Positions 8,117 to 17,520 of a stretch of DNA of 63,650 nt are shown in pieces. The notes under the pieces were generated by a model. The model did no database searches and was not told where the DNA came from. It worked only from the letters and a program-made list of their open reading frames with translations. Made by a program: the position numbers and the translations under genes. The stretch comes from Lachnospiraceae bacterium. Its GTDB lineage: Bacteria; Bacillota; Clostridia; Lachnospirales; Lachnospiraceae. The stretch lies in the NCBI GenBank assembly GCA_029006155.1, contig JAQXGF010000036.1, forward strand, positions 1 through 63,650, written 5' to 3'. The stretch's first letter is position 1, and each line of letters starts with the position of its first letter.

Positions 8117-8824
8117 ATGCAGGAAGCATACGTAAAGCTGGAACAGGTGACAAAGGTCTACCATGTGGGGGAGGTCGATATCCATGCGGTGGACGGGATT
8201 GATTTTGAAGTGCAAAAGGGCGAGTTTGTCGTCATCGTCGGGCCGAGCGGCGCGGGGAAGACGACGGTACTTAATATATTAGGCGGTATGGATACGGCGA
8301 GCACGGGACGGGTGCTCGTAGACGGGAAAGACATCGCAAAATACAGCCCGCGGAAGCTGACCGGCTACCGCAGGGACGACATCGGATTTGTGTTTCAGTT
8401 TTACAATCTGATTCCGAACCTGACAGCACTGGAAAACGTGGAGCTGGCATCTCAGATCTGTAAAAATCCGCTGGATGCAAAACGGGTGTTGCAGGAGGTC
8501 GGGCTGGGAGAGCGCATGGGGAACTTTCCGGCGCAGCTCTCCGGCGGTGAACAGCAGCGTGTCTCGATCGCACGGGCGCTGGCGAAGAATCCGAAGCTTC
8601 TGCTCTGTGACGAGCCGACCGGAGCGCTTGACTATCAGACCGGGAAAGCGATCCTGAAGCTGTTACAGGATATGTGCCGGCAGAAAGGCATGACGGTCAT
8701 CGTCATCACACATAATACGGCGATCACGCCGATGGCGGACCGGGTCATCCGGATCAAGAACGGGCGTGTCTCTGAGATGTCGCTGAATGCACAGCCGACG
8801 CCGGTACAGGAAATCGAGTGGTAA
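8117..8824 (+). CDS. ABC transporter ATP-binding protein, MacB/LolD type
   Basis: ATPase subunit of an exporter-like or mechanotransmission ABC system. The 235 residues include Walker [10 protein letters not shown], the Q-loop ([18 protein letters not shown]), the signature [15 protein letters not shown], Walker [13 protein letters not shown] and the H-loop VITHN. The [18 protein letters not shown] stretch is characteristic of the MacB/LolD/FtsE branch that partners with FtsX-like permeases. GGAGG lies just ahead of ATG 8117. The stop codon sits 11 bases before the predicted TTG start of the large permease, so the two form one operon and surely one complex. Confidence 0.94.
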   Translation: MQEAYVKLEQVTKVYHVGEVDIHAVDGIDFEVQKGEFVVIVGPSGAGKTTVLNILGGMDTASTGRVLVDGKDIAKYSPRKLTGYRRDDIGFVFQFYNLIPNLTALENVELASQICKNPLDAKRVLQEVGLGERMGNFPAQLSGGEQQRVSIARALAKNPKLLLCDEPTGALDYQTGKAILKLLQDMCRQKGMTVIVITHNTAITPMADRVIRIKNGRVSEMSLNAQPTPVQEIEW

Positions 8825-8835
8825 GGAGCGGGACA

Positions 8836-11800
8836 TTGAAGAAAAAAGCATTACGGAAGGAATTTCATACCGAAGTACGAAAGAGCCTGAACCGGTTTCT
8901 CTCCATCTTTTTTATTGTGGCAATGGGCGTGGCATTTTTTTCCGGGATTCAGGCGGCTGCGCCGGATATGCGCGCGACCGGAGACTATTATTACGACCGG
9001 AATAAACTCATGGATATCAAGGTGCTCGGAACGCTCGGACTGACCGATACCGACATCGAAGCGCTCTCGAAGGTTGAGGGTGTCGCACTTGCGGTCGGAA
9101 GCTATATGGAGGACGTGTACTGTGGCAGCGGCGATGTGCAGCAGGTGTTGCATTTTGAGTCGATCCCGGAGGGCGTAAATGAGCTTTCTGCGAAAGAGGG
9201 ACGGTTGCCCAAGACACCGACCGAGTGTTTTCTGGATGCCATGTTCGCCGAGCGGCAGGGATATTCCGTCGGGGATACATTGACGGTCACGGTTTCTTCG
9301 GAAGACGATACGGCGATGTGTTACCGGCAGTTTACCGTGTGCGGGATCGGTTACAGCCCGTGCTACATTGCATTTGAGCGCGGCAGCACGACGCTTGGCA
9401 ATGGCTCGGTGTCCGGCTTTGCCTACCTTTTGCCGGAGGCATTTGATTCTGACATTTATCATACTGCGTATCTGCGCGTGGAGGGTGCAGCGGAGGAAGT
9501 TGCCTATACCGATGCTTACGATGCGAAGGTCGAGGAAGTAATGGAGCGCGTAGAGGCGATTCAGGACGTCCGGTGTGAGGCACGCTATGCGGAGGTGAAG
9601 GACGAGGCACAGCAGAAGATTGACGATGCAAAAAAGGAAGTCGAAGACGGAAAAAAGGAGGTCGCCGATGCAGAGCAGGAGCTTGCCGACGGGAAGGCGG
9701 AAGCAGAATCGGAGCTTTCCGAGGCAGAGTCGGAGCTGACCAGGGGCGAGTCCGAGCTGGCGGATGGCAGACAGAAGTTAGAAGATTCGAAGCAGGAGCT
9801 TACCGACGGGGAAGAGGAGATCACAGATGGCGAACAGCAGGTCAAAGACAATGAGACGAAGCTGGACGATGCCAGAAGCCAGATCGCAGCAGCCATTTCG
9901 CAGTTAAAGGACGGGGAAAAGGAGTACCAGTCCGGACTGAAAAAGTACCAGAGCAAGGAGAGCGAAGCAAATCAGCAGCTATCGGAGGCGCAGCAGCAGA
10001 TCGACGACGGAGCGGCGCAGCTGGAACGTGGAAGGCAGCAGCTTGAGGAACAGAACGCACGCCTTGAGACGAGCGCAGCGCAGCTGGAGCAGGCAGCGGG
10101 GCAGCTGCAGGCATCCAGGGAGCAATACGAGGCAGGAATGGCGCAGATCACGCAGGCACGCGCACAGTATGAGGATGCAAAGTCGGATTTTGCACAGAAC
10201 CAGCAGGCGTATCAGGAAGCGCTTGACGCTTATGAGACAGAAAAGGCGGATTGCGACGCAAAGCAGGCAGAACTGGATGAAAAAAAGGCAGGTCTTACGG
10301 AGAAGCAGCAACAGGTTGCAGCGCTGACAACGCAGAAGATTACGGCGGAAAATACGAAAAATGCCTGTGAATCGGAGCTCTCAGGACTTTTGCAGACGCT
10401 TGCAGCAAGCCGGCAGACACTGGCTGAGAAAACGGCTGTATATGATGCGGCACAGGCAGAAGCAGATCGTCTGGCACAGGATCCGGACGCATCGGAGGAA
10501 GAACGGAATCAGGCAAATGAAGCAGCACGGCAGAGTAAGGCGGATATGGACAGCACTTCTGCTTCTGTGACAGCGGCGCAGGCGGCAGTCGACACATGCA
10601 ACGCAACTATTGCTGATGCGATAGCAAAAATACAGGATGCAGACGGGAAGCTTCCCGCTCTGCAGCAGGAAACGGAGCAACTTGCGGGTGAAGTTTTGGC
10701 TGGAGAGACGGAGTTGTCGAAAAAATTGCAACAGCTCGCTTTACAAAAGGCAGGACTGGATGAGACAAAATCCAGGCTCGATGCCGCCACAGCTGAGCTT
10801 GCCGGGACGGACAGCCAGCTCTCGGCAAAAGAAGCAGAACTGAACACGGCAAAGACGCAGCTGGATGCGGGACTTGCAGAGCTGGCGGCAGGGCAGCAGC
10901 AGTTACAGCAGGGACAGGAACAGCTCCTTGCGGCAAAGCAGCAGCTATTCGAAAAGGAACAGGAGCTGCAAAATGCGCAGGCACAAATCGATGCAGGAAA
11001 ACAGGAGCTGGCCGATGCAAAGCGTCAGCTGAGCACGGCGCGCAAAAAGCTGGACCTTGGCTGGGCAGAACTGAATGCTTCCCGTGCAAAGATTTCGAGT
11101 GGGGAGCAACAGCTGAATGATGCAAAGAGCCAGCTGGCAGAAGCACGCCAGAAGTTAGCCGACGGACGGAAACAGATCGCGGACGGCGAGCAGGAGCTTG
11201 CTGATAATGAACAGAAGATCGCAGATGGCTGGAAGGACTATGAGGACGGAAAGCAAAAGGCGGCAGATAAGATCGCGGACGGTGAGCAGAAGATTACGGA
11301 TGCGAAGCAGCAGCTCGCAGATGCGGAAGAAAAGATTGCGGATGCCGAGCAGCAGCTTGCAGATTTAAAGGCGCCGAAGTGGTACGTGTACGACCGCAAC
11401 GAGCTGCCGGATAATACGGGCTATGGAGAAAATGCCGAGCGTATGACCAATATCGCGCAGGTATTTCCACTCGTCTTTTTCCTCGTAGCGGCACTGATCA
11501 GCCTGACGACGATGACCCGCATGGTCGAGGAGGAGCGGACGCAGATCGGGACGATGAAGGCACTTGGCTACGGGAAGAAAGATATCGCATCCAAATATCT
11601 GAAGTATGCATTTTATGCGACGATGGGCGGCAGTGTATTCGGTGTGCTCGTCGGCGAAAAAATTTTCCCGTGGATCATCGTAAATGCATATGGCATTATG
11701 TATCAGTATTTGCCAAAGATTCTGGTCCCGTATGACTGGGGCTTTGGGGCGGCAGCGACCGTGGCGGCACTTGTGTGCACGATGGCGGCAACGTTTTCCG

Positions 11801-13056
11801 CCTGCATTCGGGAACTGCATGCAGTGCCGGCTGAGCTGATGCGCCCACCGGCACCAAAGCAGGGCAAACGGGTGCTGCTGGAGTATGTGCCGTTTTTGTG
11901 GAAACATCTGAGCTTTACGTGGAAATCGACGGTGCGCAATCTCATGCGCTATAAGAAGCGGTTCCTGATGACGATCATCGGCATCGGTGGCTGTATGGGA
12001 CTGCTGCTCGTCGGGTTTGGATTGCGGGATTCGATTATGGATGTGGCGATCCTGCAGTTTGACGAGCTGCAGCTCTACGATGCGATGGCGGTGCTCGATA
12101 CGGATGCGGATGCTTCGGAACAGGAGGAGCCGGTGCAGCTTTTGAATCAGTCCGATCAGGTCTCTGCGAGCAAACGGTTTGCAGTCGAAAAGAAAAAAGT
12201 ACAGGCTGCAGGCAATAAGAAAGAGTGGACGGTCTATCTGTACGTGCCGGAGGATACGGAACAGCTGGAGGACTTCTTCTGCTTCCGGGACCGGACGACG
12301 AAAGAAACGTATCAGCTGACCGACGAGGGCGCGATCGTCACAGAAAAGATCGCAAAAGAGCTGGGTGTCAAGGTAGGCGATACGATTACGTTAAAAGATG
12401 ACGATGGCGGTGAGGCCAAAGTGCCGGTTGCGGCGATTTGCGAAAACTACCTGAGCCACTACCTGTATCTGACTCCGTCCTGCTATGCGCAGGTATACGG
12501 AACAGCGCCGGAATTCAACAGTGTATTTTACCGTACCGTCGACGGGCTGTCTTCGGCAGAGGCACTCGGGGAACAGCTGCTCTCCTGCGATGCAGTCCTG
12601 AATGTGACCTATACAAAGTCCTTAAAGGAACAGCTTGACAACATGCTCGGCGCGTTGGATATTGTCATTGTCGTGCTCATCATATCAGCAGGCATGCTTG
12701 CCTTCGTCGTGCTCTACAACCTGAACAACATCAATATCAACGAGCGCAAGCGCGAACTTGCGACGATCAAAGTGCTCGGATTCTACGATGGCGAGGTGGC
12801 AGCCTATGTCTACCGGGAGAACATCCTGCTGACGGTCATCGGGGCGGCAGTCGGCATTTTCATCGGAAAATTCCTGCACCTCTTCATCATCCAGACGGTA
12901 GAAGTGGACGCCTGCATGTTCGGACGGAACATCAAGCTGATGAGCTATGTCCTCGGGACACTCTTCACGTTCGCGTTCTCGATTATCGTGAATGTGGTCA
13001 TGTATTATAAGCTGAAAAAGATTGACATGGTAGAATCGTTAAAGAGCGTAGAATAG
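8836..13056 (+). CDS. FtsX-like ABC permease with giant periplasm-side coiled coil
   Basis: Membrane partner of the preceding ATPase. The 1406-residue product has an N-terminal membrane helix (~20-40), an extracellular MacB-like domain (~45-250), a coiled coil of ~590 residues (~255-845) built of degenerate heptads rich in ELADG, KQxIADG and DAKxQL phrases, a first FtsX module with three helices (~870-1000; MVEEERTQIGTMKALGYGKKDI), a second extracellular domain, and a C-terminal FtsX module (NERKRELATIKVLGF). I chose TTG 8836 because AAGGAG (8823-8828) is correctly spaced; an in-frame GTG at 8818 overlaps the ATPase gene. FtsX-type permeases usually have 400-1100 residues, so this is very large. 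Role unknown: peptide or lipid export, or wall-hydrolase control, are possible. Confidence 0.92.
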   Translation: MKKKALRKEFHTEVRKSLNRFLSIFFIVAMGVAFFSGIQAAAPDMRATGDYYYDRNKLMDIKVLGTLGLTDTDIEALSKVEGVALAVGSYMEDVYCGSGDVQQVLHFESIPEGVNELSAKEGRLPKTPTECFLDAMFAERQGYSVGDTLTVTVSSEDDTAMCYRQFTVCGIGYSPCYIAFERGSTTLGNGSVSGFAYLLPEAFDSDIYHTAYLRVEGAAEEVAYTDAYDAKVEEVMERVEAIQDVRCEARYAEVKDEAQQKIDDAKKEVEDGKKEVADAEQELADGKAEAESELSEAESELTRGESELADGRQKLEDSKQELTDGEEEITDGEQQVKDNETKLDDARSQIAAAISQLKDGEKEYQSGLKKYQSKESEANQQLSEAQQQIDDGAAQLERGRQQLEEQNARLETSAAQLEQAAGQLQASREQYEAGMAQITQARAQYEDAKSDFAQNQQAYQEALDAYETEKADCDAKQAELDEKKAGLTEKQQQVAALTTQKITAENTKNACESELSGLLQTLAASRQTLAEKTAVYDAAQAEADRLAQDPDASEEERNQANEAARQSKADMDSTSASVTAAQAAVDTCNATIADAIAKIQDADGKLPALQQETEQLAGEVLAGETELSKKLQQLALQKAGLDETKSRLDAATAELAGTDSQLSAKEAELNTAKTQLDAGLAELAAGQQQLQQGQEQLLAAKQQLFEKEQELQNAQAQIDAGKQELADAKRQLSTARKKLDLGWAELNASRAKISSGEQQLNDAKSQLAEARQKLADGRKQIADGEQELADNEQKIADGWKDYEDGKQKAADKIADGEQKITDAKQQLADAEEKIADAEQQLADLKAPKWYVYDRNELPDNTGYGENAERMTNIAQVFPLVFFLVAALISLTTMTRMVEEERTQIGTMKALGYGKKDIASKYLKYAFYATMGGSVFGVLVGEKIFPWIIVNAYGIMYQYLPKILVPYDWGFGAAATVAALVCTMAATFSACIRELHAVPAELMRPPAPKQGKRVLLEYVPFLWKHLSFTWKSTVRNLMRYKKRFLMTIIGIGGCMGLLLVGFGLRDSIMDVAILQFDELQLYDAMAVLDTDADASEQEEPVQLLNQSDQVSASKRFAVEKKKVQAAGNKKEWTVYLYVPEDTEQLEDFFCFRDRTTKETYQLTDEGAIVTEKIAKELGVKVGDTITLKDDDGGEAKVPVAAICENYLSHYLYLTPSCYAQVYGTAPEFNSVFYRTVDGLSSAEALGEQLLSCDAVLNVTYTKSLKEQLDNMLGALDIVIVVLIISAGMLAFVVLYNLNNININERKRELATIKVLGFYDGEVAAYVYRENILLTVIGAAVGIFIGKFLHLFIIQTVEVDACMFGRNIKLMSYVLGTLFTFAFSIIVNVVMYYKLKKIDMVESLKSVE

Positions 13057-13153
13057 CCAGCACTAGGAAAACGAAAAAAGCATATCAGAACCAACTCCGG
13101 GCGCATATCCACAACCAGATATGCGCCTGAATTGGTCTGTGGAAATCTCAACC

Positions 13154-13182
13154 TTGCAGGAAACCCAAAAAGAAGGTATAAT
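13154..13182 (+). promoter_or_regulatory. Promoter upstream of the asnS leader element
   Basis: TTGCAG (13154-13159), a 17-base spacer and a perfect TATAAT (13177-13182). Transcription would start near 13190, at the first base of the structured element, giving an asnS leader of ~230 bases. Confidence 0.7.
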
Positions 13183-13187
13183 GTGGA

Positions 13188-13392
13188 AAACAGTTCAGCG
13201 CAGCAGCAAAATATAAAGGCAGAACTCGGCAAATTTATTTGCCGAGGGCTGGGTTTATATTTTGGGATGGGCAATGTCGTAAGGAGGAACCCGCTTGCGG
13301 GAGGATTCCTTATGACCTGCGCGCCATCAGGCGCTACCAATGGAACGCCCATCAGCTCCTGTCCGTGGCCTGCTGTGCGGAACGTCCGCATT
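13188..13392 (+). repeat. Structured hairpin element in asnS leader (family member A)
   Basis: A chain of nested palindromes: CTCGGCAAAT/ATTTGCCGAG (13225-13234/13237-13246); an outer stem GATGGGC/GCCCATC (13266-13272/13347-13353) enclosing GTCGTAAGGA/TCCTTATGAC (13276-13285/13307-13316, with inner CCCGC-TT-GCGGG) and GCGCC-ATCA-GGCGC (13321-13334); then GCGGA-ACG-TCCGC. It is homologous to 22823-22995. It fills most of the 362-base gap before asnS; no gene is seen in that gap. Confidence 0.8.
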
Positions 13393-13418
13393 AGAAAAAT
13401 TAAGGAGAACAAAACAAC

Positions 13419-14807
13419 ATGGAATTCACAACAGTAAAAGATCTTTACCACAACACCGATGCCTACATCGGAAAAGAAATCACGGTCGGAGGCTGGGTCC
13501 GCAGCAACCGTGACTCAAAGGCATTTGGTTTTATCGTACTGCATGACGGTACATTTTTTGAGACCCTTCAGATCGTATATTCCGATCAGCTGGAAAACTT
13601 CGCTGAGATCTGCAAGATCAATGTCGGCGCAGCCGTGATCGTAAAGGGTACGCTCGTAGCGACGCCGGACGCAAAGCAGCCGTTTGAGATTCAGGCCACA
13701 AGTGTGGCACTTGAGGGTGCGTCCACCCCGGATTACCCGATGCAGAAGAAGCGCCACTCTCTGGAATATCTGCGTACCGTGCCGCACCTGCGTCCGCGTA
13801 CCAATACATTCCAGGCGGTATTCCGCGTGCGTTCTCTGATCGCCTATGCGATTCATCAGTTCTTCCAGGAGAGAGGGTTCGTCTATGTGCATACGCCGAT
13901 CATCACCGGAAGCGACTGCGAGGGTGCCGGCGAGATGTTCCAGGTGACGACGATGGACCTGAACAACCTCCCGAAGGATGATCAGGGCAATGTCGATTAC
14001 ACACAGGATTTCTTTGGAAAGATGACGAACCTGACGGTCAGCGGTCAGCTCGATGTCGAGACATTTGCACAGGCATTCCGCAACGTCTATACATTTGGAC
14101 CGACGTTCCGTGCCGAGAATTCCAATACGGCGCGCCATGCGGCGGAGTTCTGGATGATCGAGCCGGAGATTTCTTTCGCAGACCTGAATGATGATATGCG
14201 CCTGGCAGAAGATATGATCAAATATCTGATCCGTTACGTGCTGGAGCATGCTCCGGAAGAGATGAATTTCTTCAATTCCTTCGTAGACAAGGGACTGATT
14301 GACCGCCTGAATCACGTGCTCAACTCTGAGTTTGGCCATGTGACTTACACTGAGGCGATCGAGATTCTCGAGAAGCACAATGATAAATTTGAGTACAAGG
14401 TATCCTGGGGCTGTGATCTGCAGACCGAGCATGAGCGCTATCTGACGGAGCAGATCTACAAGCGTCCGCTGTTCGTCACCGACTATCCGAAGGAGATCAA
14501 GGCGTTCTACATGAAGATGAACGAGGATGGCAAGACCGTAGCCGCTATGGACTGTCTCGTACCGGGCATCGGAGAGATCATCGGAGGAAGCCAGAGAGAG
14601 GACGACTTTGAGAAGCTTGCGAACCGCATCAAAGAGCTTGGTATGCGGGAAGACGATTACAAGTATTACATGGATCTGAGAAAATACGGATCGACCCGTC
14701 ATGCGGGATTTGGACTTGGCTTTGAGCGCTGCGTCATGTATCTGACCGGTATGTCCAACATCCGCGACGTACTTCCGTATCCGCGTACCGTAGGTACTCT
14801 TGTCTGA
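13419..14807 (+). CDS. asnS: Asparaginyl-tRNA synthetase
   Basis: Class IIb synthetase that charges tRNA-Asn. The 462-residue product starts with an OB-fold anticodon-binding domain ([26 protein letters not shown]) and continues with the class II catalytic core: motif 2 ([26 protein letters not shown]) and motif 3 ([15 protein letters not shown]). The AENSNT stretch, together with the normal asparagine-type core, separates it from AspRS. ATG 13419 follows AAGGAG at 13402-13407. It sits behind a ~230-base leader packed with palindromes. asnS genes in Firmicutes are often T-box controlled, but I could not find the T-box consensus here. The response regulator begins 20 bases downstream, so read-through is likely. 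Confidence 0.97.
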   Translation: MEFTTVKDLYHNTDAYIGKEITVGGWVRSNRDSKAFGFIVLHDGTFFETLQIVYSDQLENFAEICKINVGAAVIVKGTLVATPDAKQPFEIQATSVALEGASTPDYPMQKKRHSLEYLRTVPHLRPRTNTFQAVFRVRSLIAYAIHQFFQERGFVYVHTPIITGSDCEGAGEMFQVTTMDLNNLPKDDQGNVDYTQDFFGKMTNLTVSGQLDVETFAQAFRNVYTFGPTFRAENSNTARHAAEFWMIEPEISFADLNDDMRLAEDMIKYLIRYVLEHAPEEMNFFNSFVDKGLIDRLNHVLNSEFGHVTYTEAIEILEKHNDKFEYKVSWGCDLQTEHERYLTEQIYKRPLFVTDYPKEIKAFYMKMNEDGKTVAAMDCLVPGIGEIIGGSQREDDFEKLANRIKELGMREDDYKYYMDLRKYGSTRHAGFGLGFERCVMYLTGMSNIRDVLPYPRTVGTLV

Positions 14808-14827
14808 TTGATTATCTGGAAGGATAT

Positions 14828-15526
14828 ATGAGCGAAAAAATACTGGTATTAGATGATGAAAAAGAGATTGCGGAGGTCATTGCACTGTACCTCCGCAATG
14901 AAGGGTATGAGGTAGAGATCGCCTATACCGGGCTGGAAGCCTTGAAAAAGGTGGAGGAGGATCCGCCCCATCTGGCACTGTTAGATGTGATGCTGCCGGA
15001 CATCGAAGGCTTCCGTGTCCTGCAGAAGATCCGGGAGAAGTATCGCTTCCCGGTCATTATGCTGACGGCCAAGACGGAGGATGGCGACAAGATCACCGGG
15101 TTGACGCTCGGCGCGGACGATTATATCGCGAAACCGTTCAATCCGCTGGAGCTGGTAGCCAGAGTCAAAGCGCAGCTGCGTCGCTATACGAAATACAATG
15201 GAGGCGAGAAGGCTGCCTCAGAAAATATCATTGACTTTGCGGGACTGGTGATGAACCGGGATACGCATGAATGTGTTTACAATGAGAAGGAGCTTTTGCT
15301 GACGCCGATCGAATTTGATATTCTATGGCTTCTGTGTGAGAACCGGGGCAAGGTCATCAGTTCCGAGCAGCTCTTTGAACAGATCTGGAAAGAAAAATAT
15401 TTCAAGAACAGTAACAACACGGTTATGGTACATATCCGGCATCTGCGGGAGAAAATGGGCGATAACCGGCGCAAGAGTGATTTTATCAAGACCGTATGGG
15501 GAGTAGGATACAAAGTTGAAAAATAA
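14828..15526 (+). CDS. Response regulator, OmpR/VanR type
   Basis: Cytoplasmic transcription factor activated by phosphorylation. The 232 residues comprise a receiver domain (acidic pair DD at 9-10, phosphoacceptor Asp53 in LLDVMLPD, Thr in MLTAK, Lys in AKPFNPLEL) and a winged-helix output domain (~130-230) ending in TVWGVGYKVE, the usual OmpR-family C-terminus. GGAAGGATAT precedes ATG 14828. It overlaps the histidine kinase gene by 11 bases and so is translated together with it. VanR is the closest remembered subfamily, but no van resistance genes are present; the adjacent sortase suggests a cell-envelope regulon. Confidence 0.95.
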   Translation: MSEKILVLDDEKEIAEVIALYLRNEGYEVEIAYTGLEALKKVEEDPPHLALLDVMLPDIEGFRVLQKIREKYRFPVIMLTAKTEDGDKITGLTLGADDYIAKPFNPLELVARVKAQLRRYTKYNGGEKAASENIIDFAGLVMNRDTHECVYNEKELLLTPIEFDILWLLCENRGKVISSEQLFEQIWKEKYFKNSNNTVMVHIRHLREKMGDNRRKSDFIKTVWGVGYKVEK

Positions 15527-16601
15527 GTATCAGAGAATGGCATTTGTCACATTGGGAAAGACGCTTCTTTTTGCACTCCTCTTTCTTATGGTCTGCTATG
15601 GGGTGCTCACCTTCTTTGCAGATCAGAGCAGTTTGCTGGAAAACAGACCGGCACTGGTGCTGGGATTACTGGCAGCAGTGCTGTTTTTTTCTCTGTGCTT
15701 TTTTGTGTTTCGGCAGATCCGCGATCTGAATGCAGTGAGCACGGCGCTGAAAGAGGTGATCCGCGGTGCAGAGCAGCCGGTCATGCTTCCGGATGAACTG
15801 CAGCTGCTTGAGGAGGATCTGGCTCATCTGAAGGAGGAGCTCGTCCGGCGGGAGCAGGAAGCAGCGTTAAGTGAAAAGAAAAAGAATGAGCTCGTGGCTT
15901 ATCTGGCACATGATCTGAAGACACCACTGACTTCGGTGCTCGCATATCTGAGCATGCTCGATACACAGCCGGAAATGCCGGAAGAGGAGCGCATCAAATA
16001 TACGCATATCACGCTGGAAAAAGCGTTGCGCTTAGAAGAGCTGATGCTGGAATTTTTTGACATCACACGGTTCAATCTGCAGGATTTTGTGCTCGAGACA
16101 CAGGAGATGAATCTTTCTCTGTTTCTGGAGCAGATCGCAGATGAGAGCTACGGAATGCTCAGCGCAAAGGGGATGACCTGTGCGGTCGATGCCGAAGAAG
16201 ATCTGATGATCCAGGGCGATCCGGATAAGCTGGCGCGCGTCTTTGACAATCTGCTGCGCAATGCGGCGGCCTACGGGCGGGAAAATACACAGATTCTCAT
16301 TCAGGCGCGCGGCGGAAGGGGGCGGACGACGATTGTCTTTACCAATGAAGGTCCACAGATTCCGCAGAAAAAGCTCGAGACGATCTTTGAACGGTTCTAC
16401 CGGGTGGATGAGGCGCGGTCGAGCCAGACCGGAGGAGCCGGACTGGGACTTGCGATCGCCAAGCAGATTGTAGAGCTGCACGGCGGGACGATCACGGCGA
16501 CGAGCGATATCCACAATACGCGGTTTATCGTGACGCTGCCGGATGCAGAAGAAAAAAAGAAAGCGGCCCGCAGACGGAAAATGACTTCATGCAGGAAATA
16601 A
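15516..16601 (+). CDS. Sensor histidine kinase, VanS type
   Basis: Membrane sensor that phosphorylates the upstream regulator. The 361-residue product has two membrane helices (~13-33 and ~45-66) with a very short outside loop (~12 residues), a linker, the H-box AHDLKTPLTSVLAYL with phosphoacceptor His132, N-box NLLRNAAAYG and the ATP-lid GGAGLGLAIAKQ. The short external loop argues for intramembrane sensing or sensing through a partner, as in some envelope-stress kinases. The start is taken as TTG 15516 overlapping the response regulator (AGGA at 15505-15508); ATG 15537 is an alternative that would trim seven residues. The C-terminus is basic (KKKAARRRK). Confidence 0.93.
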   Translation: MKNKYQRMAFVTLGKTLLFALLFLMVCYGVLTFFADQSSLLENRPALVLGLLAAVLFFSLCFFVFRQIRDLNAVSTALKEVIRGAEQPVMLPDELQLLEEDLAHLKEELVRREQEAALSEKKKNELVAYLAHDLKTPLTSVLAYLSMLDTQPEMPEEERIKYTHITLEKALRLEELMLEFFDITRFNLQDFVLETQEMNLSLFLEQIADESYGMLSAKGMTCAVDAEEDLMIQGDPDKLARVFDNLLRNAAAYGRENTQILIQARGGRGRTTIVFTNEGPQIPQKKLETIFERFYRVDEARSSQTGGAGLGLAIAKQIVELHGGTITATSDIHNTRFIVTLPDAEEKKKAARRRKMTSCRK

Positions 16602-16635
16602 TCCATAAGGATGACACAGAAAGGGAGGCAGAAGA

Positions 16636-17499
16636 ATGAGCAGACGCAGAAAACGAACCAAAACGCTCGGGGATGTGATCCGGCTGATTGTGATGCTGGC
16701 GGCACTGGCCGTGTTTCTTTATTCGGGCTATACCTTGTATGGATTTTATAAAGAATACAAAAAGAGTGCGGATGAGTATGACAATCTGGAGAACAGCTAT
16801 GCCGCGGATCAGCAGGAGGAGAGCGAGGATCTCGACCATCTGGAAGACGATACCGCTTTGCAGAGTATCTCCGGCAGGGAAGTGCGCACCGTCATCGAGA
16901 ACGGAGAGGAAAAGACACTTCCGGTGCTGAAGAACCCGATTGATTTTACCCATCTGCTTTCGGTGAACAGCGATATCGTCGGCTGGCTGCGCATCCGGGC
17001 ACTGGACATCTCTTATCCGGTCGTGCAGGGCGAGGATAACGACTATTATCTGCACCGGACCTTTGAGAAGACGGACAACTTTGCCGGCTGCCTGTTTGTG
17101 AACAGCTACAATATGGGCGACTTTACGGACCAGAATACGATCATCTATGGCCACAATATGAAGAATGGTTCGATGTTTGGCAAACTCAAGAATTTTAATG
17201 ATCCGGAAGTGTTTCAGAAGAGCCGCTATTTCTGGATCTTTACGCCGGACTTTATTTATCAGTACCGGATTTTCTCCGCTTCCGTGGTGGATAAGACGGG
17301 ACTGACCTACCAGATTTCGTTTACGGATGAGGAGTTTGACCAGTTTATCAGCCGGGCGTATTCCAGTTCGGTGGTGGACAATCAGGGTGTGACGGTGACA
17401 AAGGATGACCGGATCGTGACGTTATCGACGTGTACCGGCGATGACGCGACACGGTTTGTGGTCATGGGCAAGCTGGCACAGATTTATGCGGCGAAATAA
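16636..17499 (+). CDS. srtB: Class B sortase
   Basis: Transpeptidase at the outer membrane face that links proteins to peptidoglycan. The 287-residue product has a basic N-terminus, a membrane anchor (~16-34), an acidic linker (~45-75) and a sortase B domain. The catalytic His173 lies in IIYGHNMKNGSMFGKL and the catalytic Cys266 in TLSTC, with the partner Arg in ATRFVVMG. AAGGGAGG precedes ATG 16636. It lies 34 bases behind the VanS-like kinase and 21 bases ahead of the sirtuin, so it is probably in the same transcript. No substrate with an obvious class B sorting signal is in the window, so it is likely a housekeeping or distant-substrate sortase. Confidence 0.93.
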   Translation: MSRRRKRTKTLGDVIRLIVMLAALAVFLYSGYTLYGFYKEYKKSADEYDNLENSYAADQQEESEDLDHLEDDTALQSISGREVRTVIENGEEKTLPVLKNPIDFTHLLSVNSDIVGWLRIRALDISYPVVQGEDNDYYLHRTFEKTDNFAGCLFVNSYNMGDFTDQNTIIYGHNMKNGSMFGKLKNFNDPEVFQKSRYFWIFTPDFIYQYRIFSASVVDKTGLTYQISFTDEEFDQFISRAYSSSVVDNQGVTVTKDDRIVTLSTCTGDDATRFVVMGKLAQIYAAK

Positions 17500-17520
17500 C
17501 GCCGGGAAAGGACGTGCAGG

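Noticed and set aside
8818-8835. GTG start for the large permease overlapping the ATPase gene
   Set aside because: No ribosome binding site fits it; AAGGAG at 8823-8828 serves TTG 8836 better. The difference is six residues only.
13276-13316. T-box riboswitch antiterminator for asnS
   Set aside because: AAGGAGGAACCCGC looks somewhat like the T-box core AGGGTGGNACCGCG, and asnS genes are often T-box controlled, but the TGGN bases that pair with the tRNA end are missing, no specifier stem is seen, and the same module occurs before lon, which is not a tRNA-related gene.
14828-16601. Vancomycin resistance operon
   Set aside because: The two-component pair resembles VanR/VanS, but no vanH, vanA/B ligase, vanX or vanY-type gene is adjacent; many Clostridia use VanRS-like pairs for other purposes.
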